64,000 bases of DNA from assembly GCA_035304385.1 (NCBI GenBank), contig DATGQD010000041.1:124001-188000 (forward strand), given 5' to 3'. The stretch comes from ZC4RG29 sp035304385. GTDB lineage: Bacteria > Bacteroidota > Bacteroidia > Cytophagales > Cyclobacteriaceae. Below, one piece after another: positions 51,249-59,961 of the stretch. The notes beneath the pieces are model-generated. The model was not told the origin of the DNA, searched no databases, and saw only the letters and a program-made list of their open reading frames with translations. The translations under genes were made by a program, and so were the position numbers. Within the stretch, counting starts at the first letter, position 1; the number at the start of each line of letters is the position of its first letter.

Positions 51249-53624
51249 ATGGATGATTATACCCAATTTACGAAGGTTCCCTACCGCTCGTATTTTAGTC
51301 TGAAAGGACTCGTTGAATTCTGGGAGGAAAAGCTCAGAAACGGGCCGAAGGTGGCATGGGCAACCCAACTCCTCGACAGGATCTCGAACTCGCCCCTCAA
51401 GCAGCCGCTTGGAGAGGAGGGAATACCGGCCGGATACGAGGAACTCGTCGAATTCATGATGGGCGCGGTGTTTCCGTATTCCTTGGGAAAGGCCGATCTG
51501 GCAGCAGCAGTTGTGCCTTTTGCCGCAAAGCCGTTCTACACCACTCCAGCCTTTAACGACCTTCTGGCAGGACGGAACCTTGACACTGATATCTGTATCA
51601 ACGTCCCCGGCGGACAGTACGCCGTCGCCGCAACACTTCAGGCCAGCCTCCAGATCCTGAGAAAGTTTTACAAGGCCGATTTCGACTTCGACCGACCGAT
51701 GCTGGTCACACTCGCCGACCGGAAGTCGGGACTGGAAAGAGTCTACAAGATCCAGGTCGACAATCGCTTCTGCGATATCGTGGCGATCCGTGAACCGGAA
51801 CCCATCGATCCCCACGTGCTCAAATTCCTTACGGAAAAGATCTATGATCTCGACCTGATACTGCAGTATATACGTCCGGATAACTTCGAGTTCCACGGCT
51901 TCCTGATTATGCGCCTGACCGACGTGACGCTGGAAGAAATGCTGTCGTCGATCAAATACGAACTCATTGCCAAGGATTCAATCGGGAACACTGAAACCTT
52001 TAAGTCCATACAGCAAAAGCTCCGTTCCATCATGGAGCAGCCCGACCTGAGGGTAGGTCTGGCGTACTTCGATCCCAATAACAATTTGGTCCTGAATACC
52101 AGTACCAGCGACTGCTGGAAGAGCGTCGCCGGGCATACGCCTGCGGGATGCGACTATGCGGGATCCGTATATGAACGGAGTTGGGTCGAGAAACGCAGCA
52201 TCGCGATCGACGATGTAGCGGAGTATCCTTACCGGTCGAAGGCCGAAGACGCACTGCTGGAATCAGGCGTACGAAGCTTGATGCTTTCCCCATTGGTGGA
52301 TGGCGATGAAACAATAGGTTTGCTGGAGTTGGCGTCGCCCCAACCCGGAATGTTAACCGCGGCAAGCGCCACTAAGCTGGAAAATGCATTACCCATGTTC
52401 ACTGTGGCGGTGAAGCGGGCCAAGGCGGATATGGAAACCGGCATTCGCGCCCTGATCCAGGAAGAATGCACCGCTATCCACCCGTCAGTACAATGGCGCT
52501 TTTTCGAAGCCGGACTTCGCCTGTTGAACCAACGCCGTACCGATCCTACGGCGCGGCTTGAGGAAATCGTGTTCCGAAAAGTATATCCGTTCTTTGGGAT
52601 GATCGACATCCGTAACTCTTCCCGCGAGCGGAACGCAGCAATTCAGCTCGACCTGCAGGAGAACCTGCGGATGGCTGTCAACGTCCTGGAACGGCTTTCC
52701 GGCAAGGTCAGCCTTCCGCTGCTGGACGAACTGATCTTCCGCGCTGAAAAACACATGGCGCTTACCAAAGGAAGCCTTTCATCTGGCGATGAGATCCGTA
52801 TCCTTGAGTTTCTCAAAGGAGAAATTCACCCCGTGTTGCAACACTTTTCTGAAGATGAAACACTTGGCAAGTGGATACAGGAATATAAGTCGCAACTGGA
52901 TCCCAAGTTCGACGTAGTCTACAAGCGGCGCGGCGCTTTCGAAGACAGCCTGAACAAGATCAACTCTTTTGTCGCCGGTATCATCGACCAGGCAGAAGAC
53001 AGTGCGCAGCGCATGTTCCCGCACTACTTTGAAAAATATAAGACGGATGGCGTTGAGTTCACACTTTACCTGGGCGACGCACTCGTACAGGACCGGAAGT
53101 TCAATGAATTTTACCTGCGCAACTTCAGGCTCTGGCAACTTATCCTGATGTGCTCAGTTGAGCAACAGATGGCTTTAATCCGCCCTGAACTGAAAACCCG
53201 TCTCGATATCACCCAGCTTATCCTGGTTCATGACCAGCCGGTCACGATCCGGTTCCGTCCGGATGAAAAGCGCTTCGATGTTGACGGCGCGTACGACATC
53301 CGGTATGAGATCATAAAGAAGCGGATCGACAAAGCGAAGATCAAAGACGACAAGGACGACATGCAAAGGCTTACTCAGCCGGGCAAGATCGCGATCGTCT
53401 ACAGCCAACCCAGAATGGCACAGGAGTACAAGGAATACTTCAGCCATCTGCGCAGCAAGGACCTCATCACAGGAGAGATCGAAGACTTCGAACTCGAAGA
53501 ACTTCCTGGGGCCATCGGCTTGCGTGCGCTACGCATTACGGTTTCGCAACCCGCTGCAACCAGGAGTATCCCTTCTGAAAAGGACCTGCTCAAGGACATC
53601 GAACAGGTGATCAGAATCAACTAG
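51249..53624 (+). CDS. Large GAF-domain protein, unknown function
   Basis: A 791-residue cytoplasmic protein without signal or membrane helix. A GAF-like domain lies at about 280-395 (FKSIQQKLRSIMEQPDLRVGL; ERSWVEKRSIAIDDVAEYP; SLMLSPLVDGDETIGLLELA). The flanking N-terminal 280 and C-terminal 400 residues do not match a family I know. The C-terminal half is mostly helical and rich in charged residues. No output domain such as kinase, cyclase or HTH can be seen, so it may be a sensory scaffold. It ends convergently, its stop overlapping the opposite stop by three bases. Confidence 0.7.
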   Translation: MDDYTQFTKVPYRSYFSLKGLVEFWEEKLRNGPKVAWATQLLDRISNSPLKQPLGEEGIPAGYEELVEFMMGAVFPYSLGKADLAAAVVPFAAKPFYTTPAFNDLLAGRNLDTDICINVPGGQYAVAATLQASLQILRKFYKADFDFDRPMLVTLADRKSGLERVYKIQVDNRFCDIVAIREPEPIDPHVLKFLTEKIYDLDLILQYIRPDNFEFHGFLIMRLTDVTLEEMLSSIKYELIAKDSIGNTETFKSIQQKLRSIMEQPDLRVGLAYFDPNNNLVLNTSTSDCWKSVAGHTPAGCDYAGSVYERSWVEKRSIAIDDVAEYPYRSKAEDALLESGVRSLMLSPLVDGDETIGLLELASPQPGMLTAASATKLENALPMFTVAVKRAKADMETGIRALIQEECTAIHPSVQWRFFEAGLRLLNQRRTDPTARLEEIVFRKVYPFFGMIDIRNSSRERNAAIQLDLQENLRMAVNVLERLSGKVSLPLLDELIFRAEKHMALTKGSLSSGDEIRILEFLKGEIHPVLQHFSEDETLGKWIQEYKSQLDPKFDVVYKRRGAFEDSLNKINSFVAGIIDQAEDSAQRMFPHYFEKYKTDGVEFTLYLGDALVQDRKFNEFYLRNFRLWQLILMCSVEQQMALIRPELKTRLDITQLILVHDQPVTIRFRPDEKRFDVDGAYDIRYEIIKKRIDKAKIKDDKDDMQRLTQPGKIAIVYSQPRMAQEYKEYFSHLRSKDLITGEIEDFELEELPGAIGLRALRITVSQPAATRSIPSEKDLLKDIEQVIRIN

Positions 53625-55165
53625 CGACCGGCGTCCTGTTTATCGAGTTTGCTGTTGCTCACGAATGCGACCTTCTTACTGTCAGGCGACCAGCTCGGCA
53701 CATTGATGGTACCTTGTCCGCCGTAAATGTAGGCGATGGTTTTCGGTACACCCCCTGAAGCCGGCATAAGCCGCAAGTATACCTTTTTGTAAAAGGGATG
53801 ATCCGTGGGATTGATGTCTTTCGGAAACGACAGGTAGACGATCCATTTTCCATCCGGAGAAAAGTGCGGAAACCAGTCGTTATATTCATCGAACGTCACC
53901 TGTTCTTCTTCACTGCCATCGGCTTTCATGCGCCATAACTTCATCGTCCCGGTGCGGACTGAATTGAAGTAGATGTATTTTCCGTCAGGACTATACTCCG
54001 GGCCGTCGTCAAGCGTCGCGTTCTCGGTTAAGGGTGTTTCCTTTTTTGTCTCGACATCGACGGCCCATATGTTGTATTCGTTGTTTCTGTTCCCCGTAAA
54101 TATGAGGCGCTTACCGTCTGGCGACCAGCCGTGCAGGTAGGAATGGCCGGCGGCTTCGTCTGTGATCTTTGTGGGGTTGTCTGACCCTTCCACGGGAAGT
54201 ATGAAGATCGTTGACGTACGCTTCTCGCCGACATGGTGGCTGATGCCGAGCATTTTGCCGTCGAAAGACAGCACGTGGTCGTTGTTATTCTGGTTGGCGA
54301 ATCCGGTGTTTAGCGGTACGATCTTTCCGGTGGCGAGTTCGTATTTGTACAGCAGCCCTTGCGCGTTGTAGATGAGGTATTTGTTGTCGGGTGTCCAGTT
54401 GGGCGCCTGAAGGGAGATCGGTTCACTGTGGAGAATCTTACGTACGCCCGTTTCAATATCCATGACCTCTACGTGACTCCCGATGTAATCGCGGTACGGC
54501 ACGAAATCATCATCCGCCGGAATGATGATGCGTACGTTACGGAAGATCGCTTTCTCAATGACGTCTTCCACGTGAGAGCAGATGAAGAGTCCGGCGTAGA
54601 CTTCTTCATTCAATGCCACCTCCTTCGTTACGGATTTGTAATTCTGCCCAAAGGTTGCTGCTGAAAAGGTAAAGGTGTTTCCCTTTCGCTCGAGTTCAAT
54701 GTGCGTGGGATGATACACGGAAAGTTCGACTTGTTCCGTAATACCTCCTTTCTGAGGCCTGTATTGAAGGCTGCTCAGAATATCGCCATGGACACAGGCG
54801 TCGGCGTACCGCGAATCTGTGGTTAAATCGTCTCGTGCAATGATACCGATCTTGCGATGGTCGGCCGTACCCTCACCGATGAATTCCACGGTGGCCTGGA
54901 TAATGAAATCCCCTTTGATCTTCTTCCACAGGAAATGAAACTGATCGGCATTGGCCCACATGTTGAGCCCGGCGCCGGTGACTTCGTAGCTCTGGTCTTC
55001 AGGATGGTACACGGCGGAGCCCTTTAGCTTGGGATCACCTACGTCCTGGTGATGATCAAAAACTCCAATCGGTTGAAGTTGCGCCATTAGCATATCGGGC
55101 GCTGCAATGCAGAAGGCGAGAACAAATCCTACAAGAAATGTCCGGGGGATTCGATGGCTATTCAT
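53621..55165 (-). CDS. Secreted TolB/PD40 beta-propeller protein with N-terminal jelly-roll domain
   Basis: A 514-residue protein with a Sec signal (TFLVGFVLAFCIAAPDMLMAQ). The N-terminal 200 residues resemble a DUF1349-type concanavalin-like domain (GAGLNMWANADQFHFLWKK; FIIQATVEFIGEGTADHRKI). The C-terminal 300 residues form a six-bladed propeller of PD40/WD40-like units with the repeated SPDGKRL pattern (LHGWSPDGKRLIFTGNR; GPEYSPDGKYIYFNSV; FPHFSPDGKWIVYLSF; WSPDSKKVAFVS). It probably binds a carbohydrate or peptide outside the cytoplasm. Confidence 0.75.
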   Translation of the reverse strand: MNSHRIPRTFLVGFVLAFCIAAPDMLMAQLQPIGVFDHHQDVGDPKLKGSAVYHPEDQSYEVTGAGLNMWANADQFHFLWKKIKGDFIIQATVEFIGEGTADHRKIGIIARDDLTTDSRYADACVHGDILSSLQYRPQKGGITEQVELSVYHPTHIELERKGNTFTFSAATFGQNYKSVTKEVALNEEVYAGLFICSHVEDVIEKAIFRNVRIIIPADDDFVPYRDYIGSHVEVMDIETGVRKILHSEPISLQAPNWTPDNKYLIYNAQGLLYKYELATGKIVPLNTGFANQNNNDHVLSFDGKMLGISHHVGEKRTSTIFILPVEGSDNPTKITDEAAGHSYLHGWSPDGKRLIFTGNRNNEYNIWAVDVETKKETPLTENATLDDGPEYSPDGKYIYFNSVRTGTMKLWRMKADGSEEEQVTFDEYNDWFPHFSPDGKWIVYLSFPKDINPTDHPFYKKVYLRLMPASGGVPKTIAYIYGGQGTINVPSWSPDSKKVAFVSNSKLDKQDAGR

Positions 55166-55454
55166 GGTTTGCCGGCGTTAGGGGTGGTTTAGTGGAGTGA
55201 ACTTAACGCCGTGCACGATTGCCCTCAAACCGGTATGGGATGGAAGGGGTATAAGAGATTTGGATGCCGGCAATCCGGTGATCCCTACGCATGCCGTGAA
55301 TAAGTGTAAAAATTACATGGCCCCCGACTAACATCGGAGGCCATGGAATGGTTTGGAACGATTCCGAGTATTTCGGATTGCCGAGGGAAAAATTTATCGG
55401 CTACTGTTGTTCCCCCGGTTGGCGCATTGAAGATCAATGAAGAAAGAGGAAGCG
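55166..55454. other. Intergenic region with hairpin
   Basis: No gene seen in 289 bases. It contains an imperfect inverted repeat at about 55316-55344 (CATGGCC ... GGCCATG, with one mismatch in the inner part). A U-tract is missing, so it is not an obvious terminator. Confidence 0.4.
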
Positions 55455-55997
55455 CTATTCCAGCACCTCTTCAATCTCATCCATCTTTTTGGACGAGTAT
55501 TTCCCGGAAGTAGCATAGACAATCTTGCCGGCGTCGTCCAGGACAAAAAAGTAGGGGATGTCCTTCTTTTCAAAATCGAGCTCGGCCTTGTAACGCTTCA
55601 GCTCGCCCCGATAGAAGAGAATATAGGGTTGTAAATTCGGATCTATGTTCTTGAGCGCTTTCTTCTTGGCCGCTCCTGTTGCCGCCGCATTCACGCCCGT
55701 AAACATGGGGACAAAGTAGACGTTCACATCGTAGCCAAACGCCTCGAACAACCCCTTGTTTTTCTGAATGAACTTCTCGAACACGGGCTGAAACCACGAA
55801 TTGAGTTCATCTTCCGATTTCTTTGAATAGGCCAGACCCAGCAGCGTATACTTGCCGGCCACATCGGCGGGTAGCATCACCTTGGCGTCTTCAATGGTTT
55901 CCGCTTCCATGGCTGGGAATTGCTTTCCCACGACCTGCCCGGCAACCCAACACGGCAGCGCCAGCAAAAAGAGTAAAATCAACGTTAACGGTCTCAT
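55455..55997 (-). CDS. Exported ATP10/thioredoxin-like protein
   Basis: A 180-residue protein with a Sec signal peptide (LTLILLFLLALPCWVAGQ). The mature part follows a thioredoxin-like fold (GKQFPAMEAETIEDAKVMLP; YTLLGLAYSKKSEDELNSWF; IPYFFVLDDAGKIVYATSGK) and resembles ATP10-type proteins. The usual CxxC is absent, so redox chemistry at that site is unlikely. It may be a chaperone; function unknown. Confidence 0.6.
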   Translation of the reverse strand: MRPLTLILLFLLALPCWVAGQVVGKQFPAMEAETIEDAKVMLPADVAGKYTLLGLAYSKKSEDELNSWFQPVFEKFIQKNKGLFEAFGYDVNVYFVPMFTGVNAAATGAAKKKALKNIDPNLQPYILFYRGELKRYKAELDFEKKDIPYFFVLDDAGKIVYATSGKYSSKKMDEIEEVLE

Positions 55998-56106
55998 AGC
56001 AAAAAAAAGTTAATGGCAGCATCCTCAAAATAGGGAAATCCGATGCCGTCATTATGATGAATTACCAAAAACGTGCCTCTTTTTCGGTGAACGAACTATT
56101 TTTCCT

Positions 56107-56688
56107 CTATCTCACCCATTGTGTCTTTTCCCCTACCGGCTTCCTTCTTCCTTCGCGTGGCGGGGTTTTGGGGATGCCGATATGAAGAAATCCGAGCAGG
56201 ACATCATTTTCGGAAAAGCCGAATTGTTTCGCGGCGTCGTCGAAGTAGGTGATGCCGCCCGTGCTCAAATAACAGCCCACACCATAGGCGGCTGCCGTCA
56301 GGTACATGTTCTGGATCGCGCAGAATACAGCGCCGGCTTCCTCGATGGCCGGCACAGACTCCGACGGATCGCGCTTCATTACCACTGCAATAATGTGCGA
56401 GGAAAGCAGCGGCTTTTCCTGAAGGTTGCGATACCGTTCTTCCTTGAAAGTCCCGTCGGCGGTAGTGTACGACTTGTAGAATTCCGATTGAATCCGCGCC
56501 AGCTCTTTTAATCCTTCGCCCGTAAAGACGACGAATCGCCAGGGCTCGGTCATCTTGTGCGTCGGCGCCCAGTTGGCATTTTCGAGCATCTGCTCGACCA
56601 CCGCATCGTCTACAGCTTGTCCGCTGTACTCGGCCTGAAACACCGACCGGCGGCTTTGTATCAGCTTGTTAAGATCATCAACATTCAT
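56107..56688 (-). CDS. Nitroreductase-family oxidoreductase
   Basis: A 193-residue flavoprotein from the ATG giving MNVDDLNKLIQSRRS (the frame extends 14 codons upstream, unlikely to be translated). Nitroreductase features: IQSRRSVFQAEYSG at the N-terminus (FMN-binding arginines), NWAPTHKMTEPWRFVVF near 53, and GCYLSTGGITYFDDAAKQF near 140. The length fits the short YdjA-type NAD(P)H:FMN reductases. Substrate not defined. It follows the metK terminator in the same direction. Confidence 0.82.
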   Translation of the reverse strand: MNVDDLNKLIQSRRSVFQAEYSGQAVDDAVVEQMLENANWAPTHKMTEPWRFVVFTGEGLKELARIQSEFYKSYTTADGTFKEERYRNLQEKPLLSSHIIAVVMKRDPSESVPAIEEAGAVFCAIQNMYLTAAAYGVGCYLSTGGITYFDDAAKQFGFSENDVLLGFLHIGIPKTPPREGRRKPVGEKTQWVR

Positions 56689-56715
56689 GTCTCGAAAATA
56701 AGAAGAAGACAAAAG

Positions 56716-56747
56716 AAAAGCTGCCCCCAAGATAAGGGGCAGCTTTT
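56716..56747 (-). terminator. Intrinsic terminator of metK
   Basis: A 12-base stem (AAAAGCTGCCCC / GGGGCAGCTTTT) with an eight-base loop, 25 bases after the metK stop in its direction of transcription; the nitroreductase gene starts beyond it. Confidence 0.9.
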
Positions 56748-56771
56748 CCGAAATCGGGTTGTTATATATCG

Positions 56772-58028
56772 TTACGCCAGCTTGAAGGCGGCGCGAACCT
56801 TATCGACATAGTCGAGCTTCTCCCACGGGAAAAGTTCGACCTTCATCGTCAGTTCATTCCGTTTTCCTTTGTGGAATACCTTCTCGACAACGCGGGGTTC
56901 ACGGCCCATATGTCCATAGGCCGCAGTCTCAGCGTAAATCGGCGTCCGCAGTTTAAAGCGCTGCTCAATAAAGTAAGGGCGCATATCGAAGAGCTTCTCG
57001 ATCTTCTTCGCGATGTCGCCATCGGATAGATTGACCCTGGCCGTACCAAATGTGTTGACATAAAGGCCCACCGGCTTTGCTACCCCAATGGCGTAAGCTA
57101 CCTGCACGAGCACTTCATCACATACACCGGCGGCGACGAGGTTTTTGGCGATGTGCCGTGTAGCGTATGCGCCGGAACGGTCGACCTTTGAAGGGTCCTT
57201 GCCGGAGAATGCACCACCGCCGTGAGCGCCCTTGCCGCCGTATGTGTCGACAATGATCTTCCTGCCGGTGAGACCGGTATCGCCGTGGGGTCCTCCGATA
57301 ACAAATTTACCAGTAGGGTTTACGTAATATTTTACCTTGTCGTCGAAGAGCGCTTGCACGCGCTTGGGGAGTTTCTTTTTAACCCGCGGGATCAGGATGT
57401 TGATCATGTCTTCCTTGATCTTCTTGAGCATGACATTGTCGCGCGCAAAATCATCGTGCTGTGTTGAAAGGACGATCGCATCAATGCGCAACGGCTTGTT
57501 GTCATCACCGTATTCGATAGTCACTTGCGATTTGGCATCGGGTCGCAGGTACGGGATCGCCTTGTTTTCTCTCCGGATCGCTGCCAGCTCACGCAGCAAA
57601 AGGTGCGCGATCTCCAGCGACAGCGGCATATAGTTGTCTGTTTCATTGGTGGCGTAACCGAACATCATACCCTGGTCGCCGGCACCCTGATCTTCTTTCT
57701 TCTTTCGTTCGACACCCTGGTTGATATCGGGTGATTGTTCGTGAATGGCCGACAATATTCCGCAGCTGTTCGCTTCGAACATGTATTCGCTACGGGTATA
57801 GCCAATGCGGCGGATCACTTCCCGGGCAATATCCTGAACGTCGAGATACGCTTCGGATTTAACTTCGCCGGCGAGCACCACCTGTCCGGTTGTCACCAAT
57901 GTTTCGCAGGCCACTTTCGAGTTGGGATCGTAGGCCAGGAAGTAGTCAATAAGAGCGTCAGAAATCTGATCCGCAATCTTGTCGGGATGTCCTTCGGAAA
58001 CGGACTCCGACGTAAACAAGTATGGCAT
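56772..58028 (-). CDS. metK: S-adenosylmethionine synthetase MetK
   Basis: A 418-residue enzyme making S-adenosylmethionine from methionine and ATP. Family motifs: SEGHPDKIADQISDALID (residues 11-28), GAGDQGMMFGYATNE near 116, and GGGAFSGKDPSKVDRSGAYA near 275. It is about 30 residues longer than the E. coli protein, as typical for Bacteroidota. It is monocistronic by context (promoter element at 58069-58076, terminator at 56716-56747). No SAM riboswitch structure is evident in its short leader. Confidence 0.96.
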   Translation of the reverse strand: MPYLFTSESVSEGHPDKIADQISDALIDYFLAYDPNSKVACETLVTTGQVVLAGEVKSEAYLDVQDIAREVIRRIGYTRSEYMFEANSCGILSAIHEQSPDINQGVERKKKEDQGAGDQGMMFGYATNETDNYMPLSLEIAHLLLRELAAIRRENKAIPYLRPDAKSQVTIEYGDDNKPLRIDAIVLSTQHDDFARDNVMLKKIKEDMINILIPRVKKKLPKRVQALFDDKVKYYVNPTGKFVIGGPHGDTGLTGRKIIVDTYGGKGAHGGGAFSGKDPSKVDRSGAYATRHIAKNLVAAGVCDEVLVQVAYAIGVAKPVGLYVNTFGTARVNLSDGDIAKKIEKLFDMRPYFIEQRFKLRTPIYAETAAYGHMGREPRVVEKVFHKGKRNELTMKVELFPWEKLDYVDKVRAAFKLA

Positions 58029-58068
58029 ATTGATTGGCTGAGTTTAAAGTATGGGAGAACACAGGTGG

Positions 58069-58076
58069 CAAATTTA
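58069..58076 (-). promoter_or_regulatory. Putative -7 element (TAAATTTG) for metK
   Basis: Exact TAnnTTTG match on the minus strand, 41 bases upstream of the metK ATG. No clear -33 element. Confidence 0.5.
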
Positions 58077-58140
58077 GGCTAATTGTCCAAATTCGAAAAT
58101 GATGGAAGTTGCGGCGCAACCTCTTTTTCGATGATCATTG

Positions 58141-58866
58141 TTATTGCATCTTACCCGATGCGTTGAACAGAAAGATCGCGGGAAGGCGGGGTAGCGTAGG
58201 CGGATTTTTGTGCCATTGTCCGACCGTCCTGGTCCTTATGAACTCAGACGCGCCCGTCAGGTCGACGGCGATGCAGAGGGTGGTCTCTGCTGCAAGTGTC
58301 GACAAAAAGGTTTGCAGCAATCGATTGTTCCGGTACGGTGTCTCTATAAATATATGCGTCTGCCCGGATTGGGTGGAGTCCTTTTCGAGGGCCCGAATGA
58401 TGCGCGCACCCGCTCGCGTTTCTATTGGCAGATAGCCGTGGAAGGCGAAGTGTTGACCGTTCAACCCCGAGGCCATGAGGGCCAGCAATATCGACGAAGG
58501 CCCTACCAGCGGAATCACCTCGATTTCGTGCTCGTGGGCAAAGCGCGCTGCCAGGGCGCCAGGATCCGCAATGCCCGGACACCCGGACTCCGACAAGACA
58601 CCCAGCGGATGACCATCGAAGGCCGGCTGAAAGAGCGCCGGCAAATCATCATAAGCGGTATCTTTATCGAGACGCTCGAACGACAACGGCCCGACGCTTT
58701 CATACACCTTAAGACTGGACAGAAAGCGGCGGGCGGTTCGAACGTCTTCAGCCAGGAAATGACGTATGGACCGAAGCGCATCCTTAACCTGATTCGGTAT
58801 AACTTTGTCGGCGGTCGCGGTCGCGACAACAGTCGGTATCAGATACAGTTTACCGCGGCGATTCAT
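58141..58866 (-). CDS. RsmI-like SAM-dependent methyltransferase (tetrapyrrole-methylase fold)
   Basis: A 241-residue protein of the RsmI/tetrapyrrole-methylase superfamily. Typical: GKLYLIPTVVA at the start, RHFLAEDVRTARRFL near 38, GVLSESGCPGIADPGA near 88 (the GxPGIxDPG loop), and IPLVGPSSILLALMASGLN near 117. RsmI methylates the ribose of C1402 in 16S rRNA; this protein is shorter and differs, so it may be the Bacteroidota paralogue of unknown target. It is divergent from the DUF2905 gene (ATGs 20 bases apart). Confidence 0.82.
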   Translation of the reverse strand: MNRRGKLYLIPTVVATATADKVIPNQVKDALRSIRHFLAEDVRTARRFLSSLKVYESVGPLSFERLDKDTAYDDLPALFQPAFDGHPLGVLSESGCPGIADPGALAARFAHEHEIEVIPLVGPSSILLALMASGLNGQHFAFHGYLPIETRAGARIIRALEKDSTQSGQTHIFIETPYRNNRLLQTFLSTLAAETTLCIAVDLTGASEFIRTRTVGQWHKNPPTLPRLPAIFLFNASGKMQ

Positions 58867-58885
58867 TCACAAAAAATTACAGCGT

Positions 58886-59104
58886 ATGGGGATAGGAAAG
58901 ATTTTGATGATTGTGGGCGGCGTGCTTCTGATTGCTGGTCTGATCTTTCATTACTCGGAAAAGCTTTCATGGTTTGGGCGCCTGCCGGGTGATATCCTGG
59001 TGGAAAGGGAAAACTTCCGGCTGTATATACCCATCACGACAAGCATTCTGATCAGCATCCTGCTCACACTCATTCTATACATTGTCAATCGATTCCGGCA
59101 ATAG
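58886..59104 (+). CDS. DUF2905 small membrane protein
   Basis: A 72-residue protein from the ATG giving MGIGKILMIVGGVLL. Two transmembrane helices (about residues 4-22 and 48-67) are separated by the motif KLSWFGRLPGDILVERENFRLY, whose GRLPGDI... is the hallmark of the DUF2905 family. Function unknown. It is divergent from the RsmI-like gene and ends 20 bases before the convergent hydrolase gene. Confidence 0.8.
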   Translation: MGIGKILMIVGGVLLIAGLIFHYSEKLSWFGRLPGDILVERENFRLYIPITTSILISILLTLILYIVNRFRQ

Positions 59105-59124
59105 GTTGTCCTCCTCCTTAAGCA

Positions 59125-59895
59125 TTATTGTACACCGGTGACGAACGATCTGACCCGGTCGACCAGTTCGCGGGGCTTCTCCGCCTGTATCCAATGGCCG
59201 GTATCAAAAGTTTCCAGCTCGGCTTCCGGGAAGAGTTCGCGGATACCCTTCAGGTCGTCATCGGTAACATAGGGCGACCTGGCACCCCGCAAGAACAACG
59301 CAGGTCCCGGAAACGGAGATTCGCTTTCCACCGGCTTGCTTACCTCGGACATATTGCTGGAGATCGTATCAAGGTTCATTCGCCAGCTGAATCCGCCAGC
59401 CGATTCCCGTTTCAGATTCTTTAAGAGAAATTGCCGCACTGCCGGCTCGGGCACGTACTCGGAAAGGGCTTCGTCCGCTTCCTGCCGCGTCTTCAGTTCG
59501 GCGGGTTGCAGTGCCAGCAATCCCTCAACAATTCTGTCGTGTTGATCGGGGTAGCGTCGTGGCGCGATGTCCACCACAACGATGCCGGCGGGAACGCCCG
59601 GATTCCTGAGGGCAAGCGACATGGCCGTCTTACCACCCATGGAATGACCAACCAATACAGGCGATGAAATGCCTTCAGCGTCGATAAGATTCGCGACGTC
59701 ATCCGCCATGACATCGTAATTGAATTTATCGCTATGCGGCGACTGTCCGTGGTTACGGAGGTCGACCAGGAATACACTCGCGTTTTCGGCCAGCATGCGC
59801 GCCTGTGGCAGCCAGTTGTCCGATGACCCGAACAAGCCATGCAGGATGACAATGTTGGGTCCGCTACTACCTTCTTTCCGGTAAAATAATTTCAT
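59125..59895 (-). CDS. Alpha/beta-fold hydrolase
   Basis: A 256-residue hydrolase, probably cytoplasmic. ILHGLFGSSDNWL (17-29) forms the oxyanion region, the nucleophile is Ser85 in GHSMGGKTAMSL, and TGHWIQAEKPRELVDRV near 235 carries the catalytic His. It resembles esterases of the YbfF type (E. coli, about 254 residues). The substrate is unknown; a short-chain ester or acyl-CoA is possible. A TACCTTTG element lies just upstream. Confidence 0.85.
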   Translation of the reverse strand: MKLFYRKEGSSGPNIVILHGLFGSSDNWLPQARMLAENASVFLVDLRNHGQSPHSDKFNYDVMADDVANLIDAEGISSPVLVGHSMGGKTAMSLALRNPGVPAGIVVVDIAPRRYPDQHDRIVEGLLALQPAELKTRQEADEALSEYVPEPAVRQFLLKNLKRESAGGFSWRMNLDTISSNMSEVSKPVESESPFPGPALFLRGARSPYVTDDDLKGIRELFPEAELETFDTGHWIQAEKPRELVDRVRSFVTGVQ

Positions 59896-59899
59896 AGTT

Positions 59900-59907
59900 C
59901 AAAGGTA
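59900..59907 (-). promoter_or_regulatory. Putative -7 element (TACCTTTG) for hydrolase gene
   Basis: Exact TAnnTTTG match on the minus strand, ending four bases from the ATG at 59895; the message would be almost leaderless. It faces the TATATTTG element of lysA in the 66-base divergent gap. Confidence 0.45.
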
Positions 59908-59934
59908 AGACTGAAAATTAAATTCAGGCATTGG

Positions 59935-59942
59935 TATATTTG
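59935..59942 (+). promoter_or_regulatory. Putative -7 element (TATATTTG) for lysA
   Basis: Exact TAnnTTTG match, 19 bases upstream of the lysA ATG. Confidence 0.5.
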
Positions 59943-59961
59943 GCCTTTTATCAAGCGTGCT

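Noticed and set aside
54564..54579. CACGTG-containing sequence resembling parS
   Set aside because: Only 12 of 16 positions match, inside a propeller-protein coding region far from the other sites; likely chance.
58029..58140. SAM riboswitch upstream of metK
   Set aside because: The leader is about 40 bases and no known SAM-aptamer structure could be recognised; only a promoter-like element was found.
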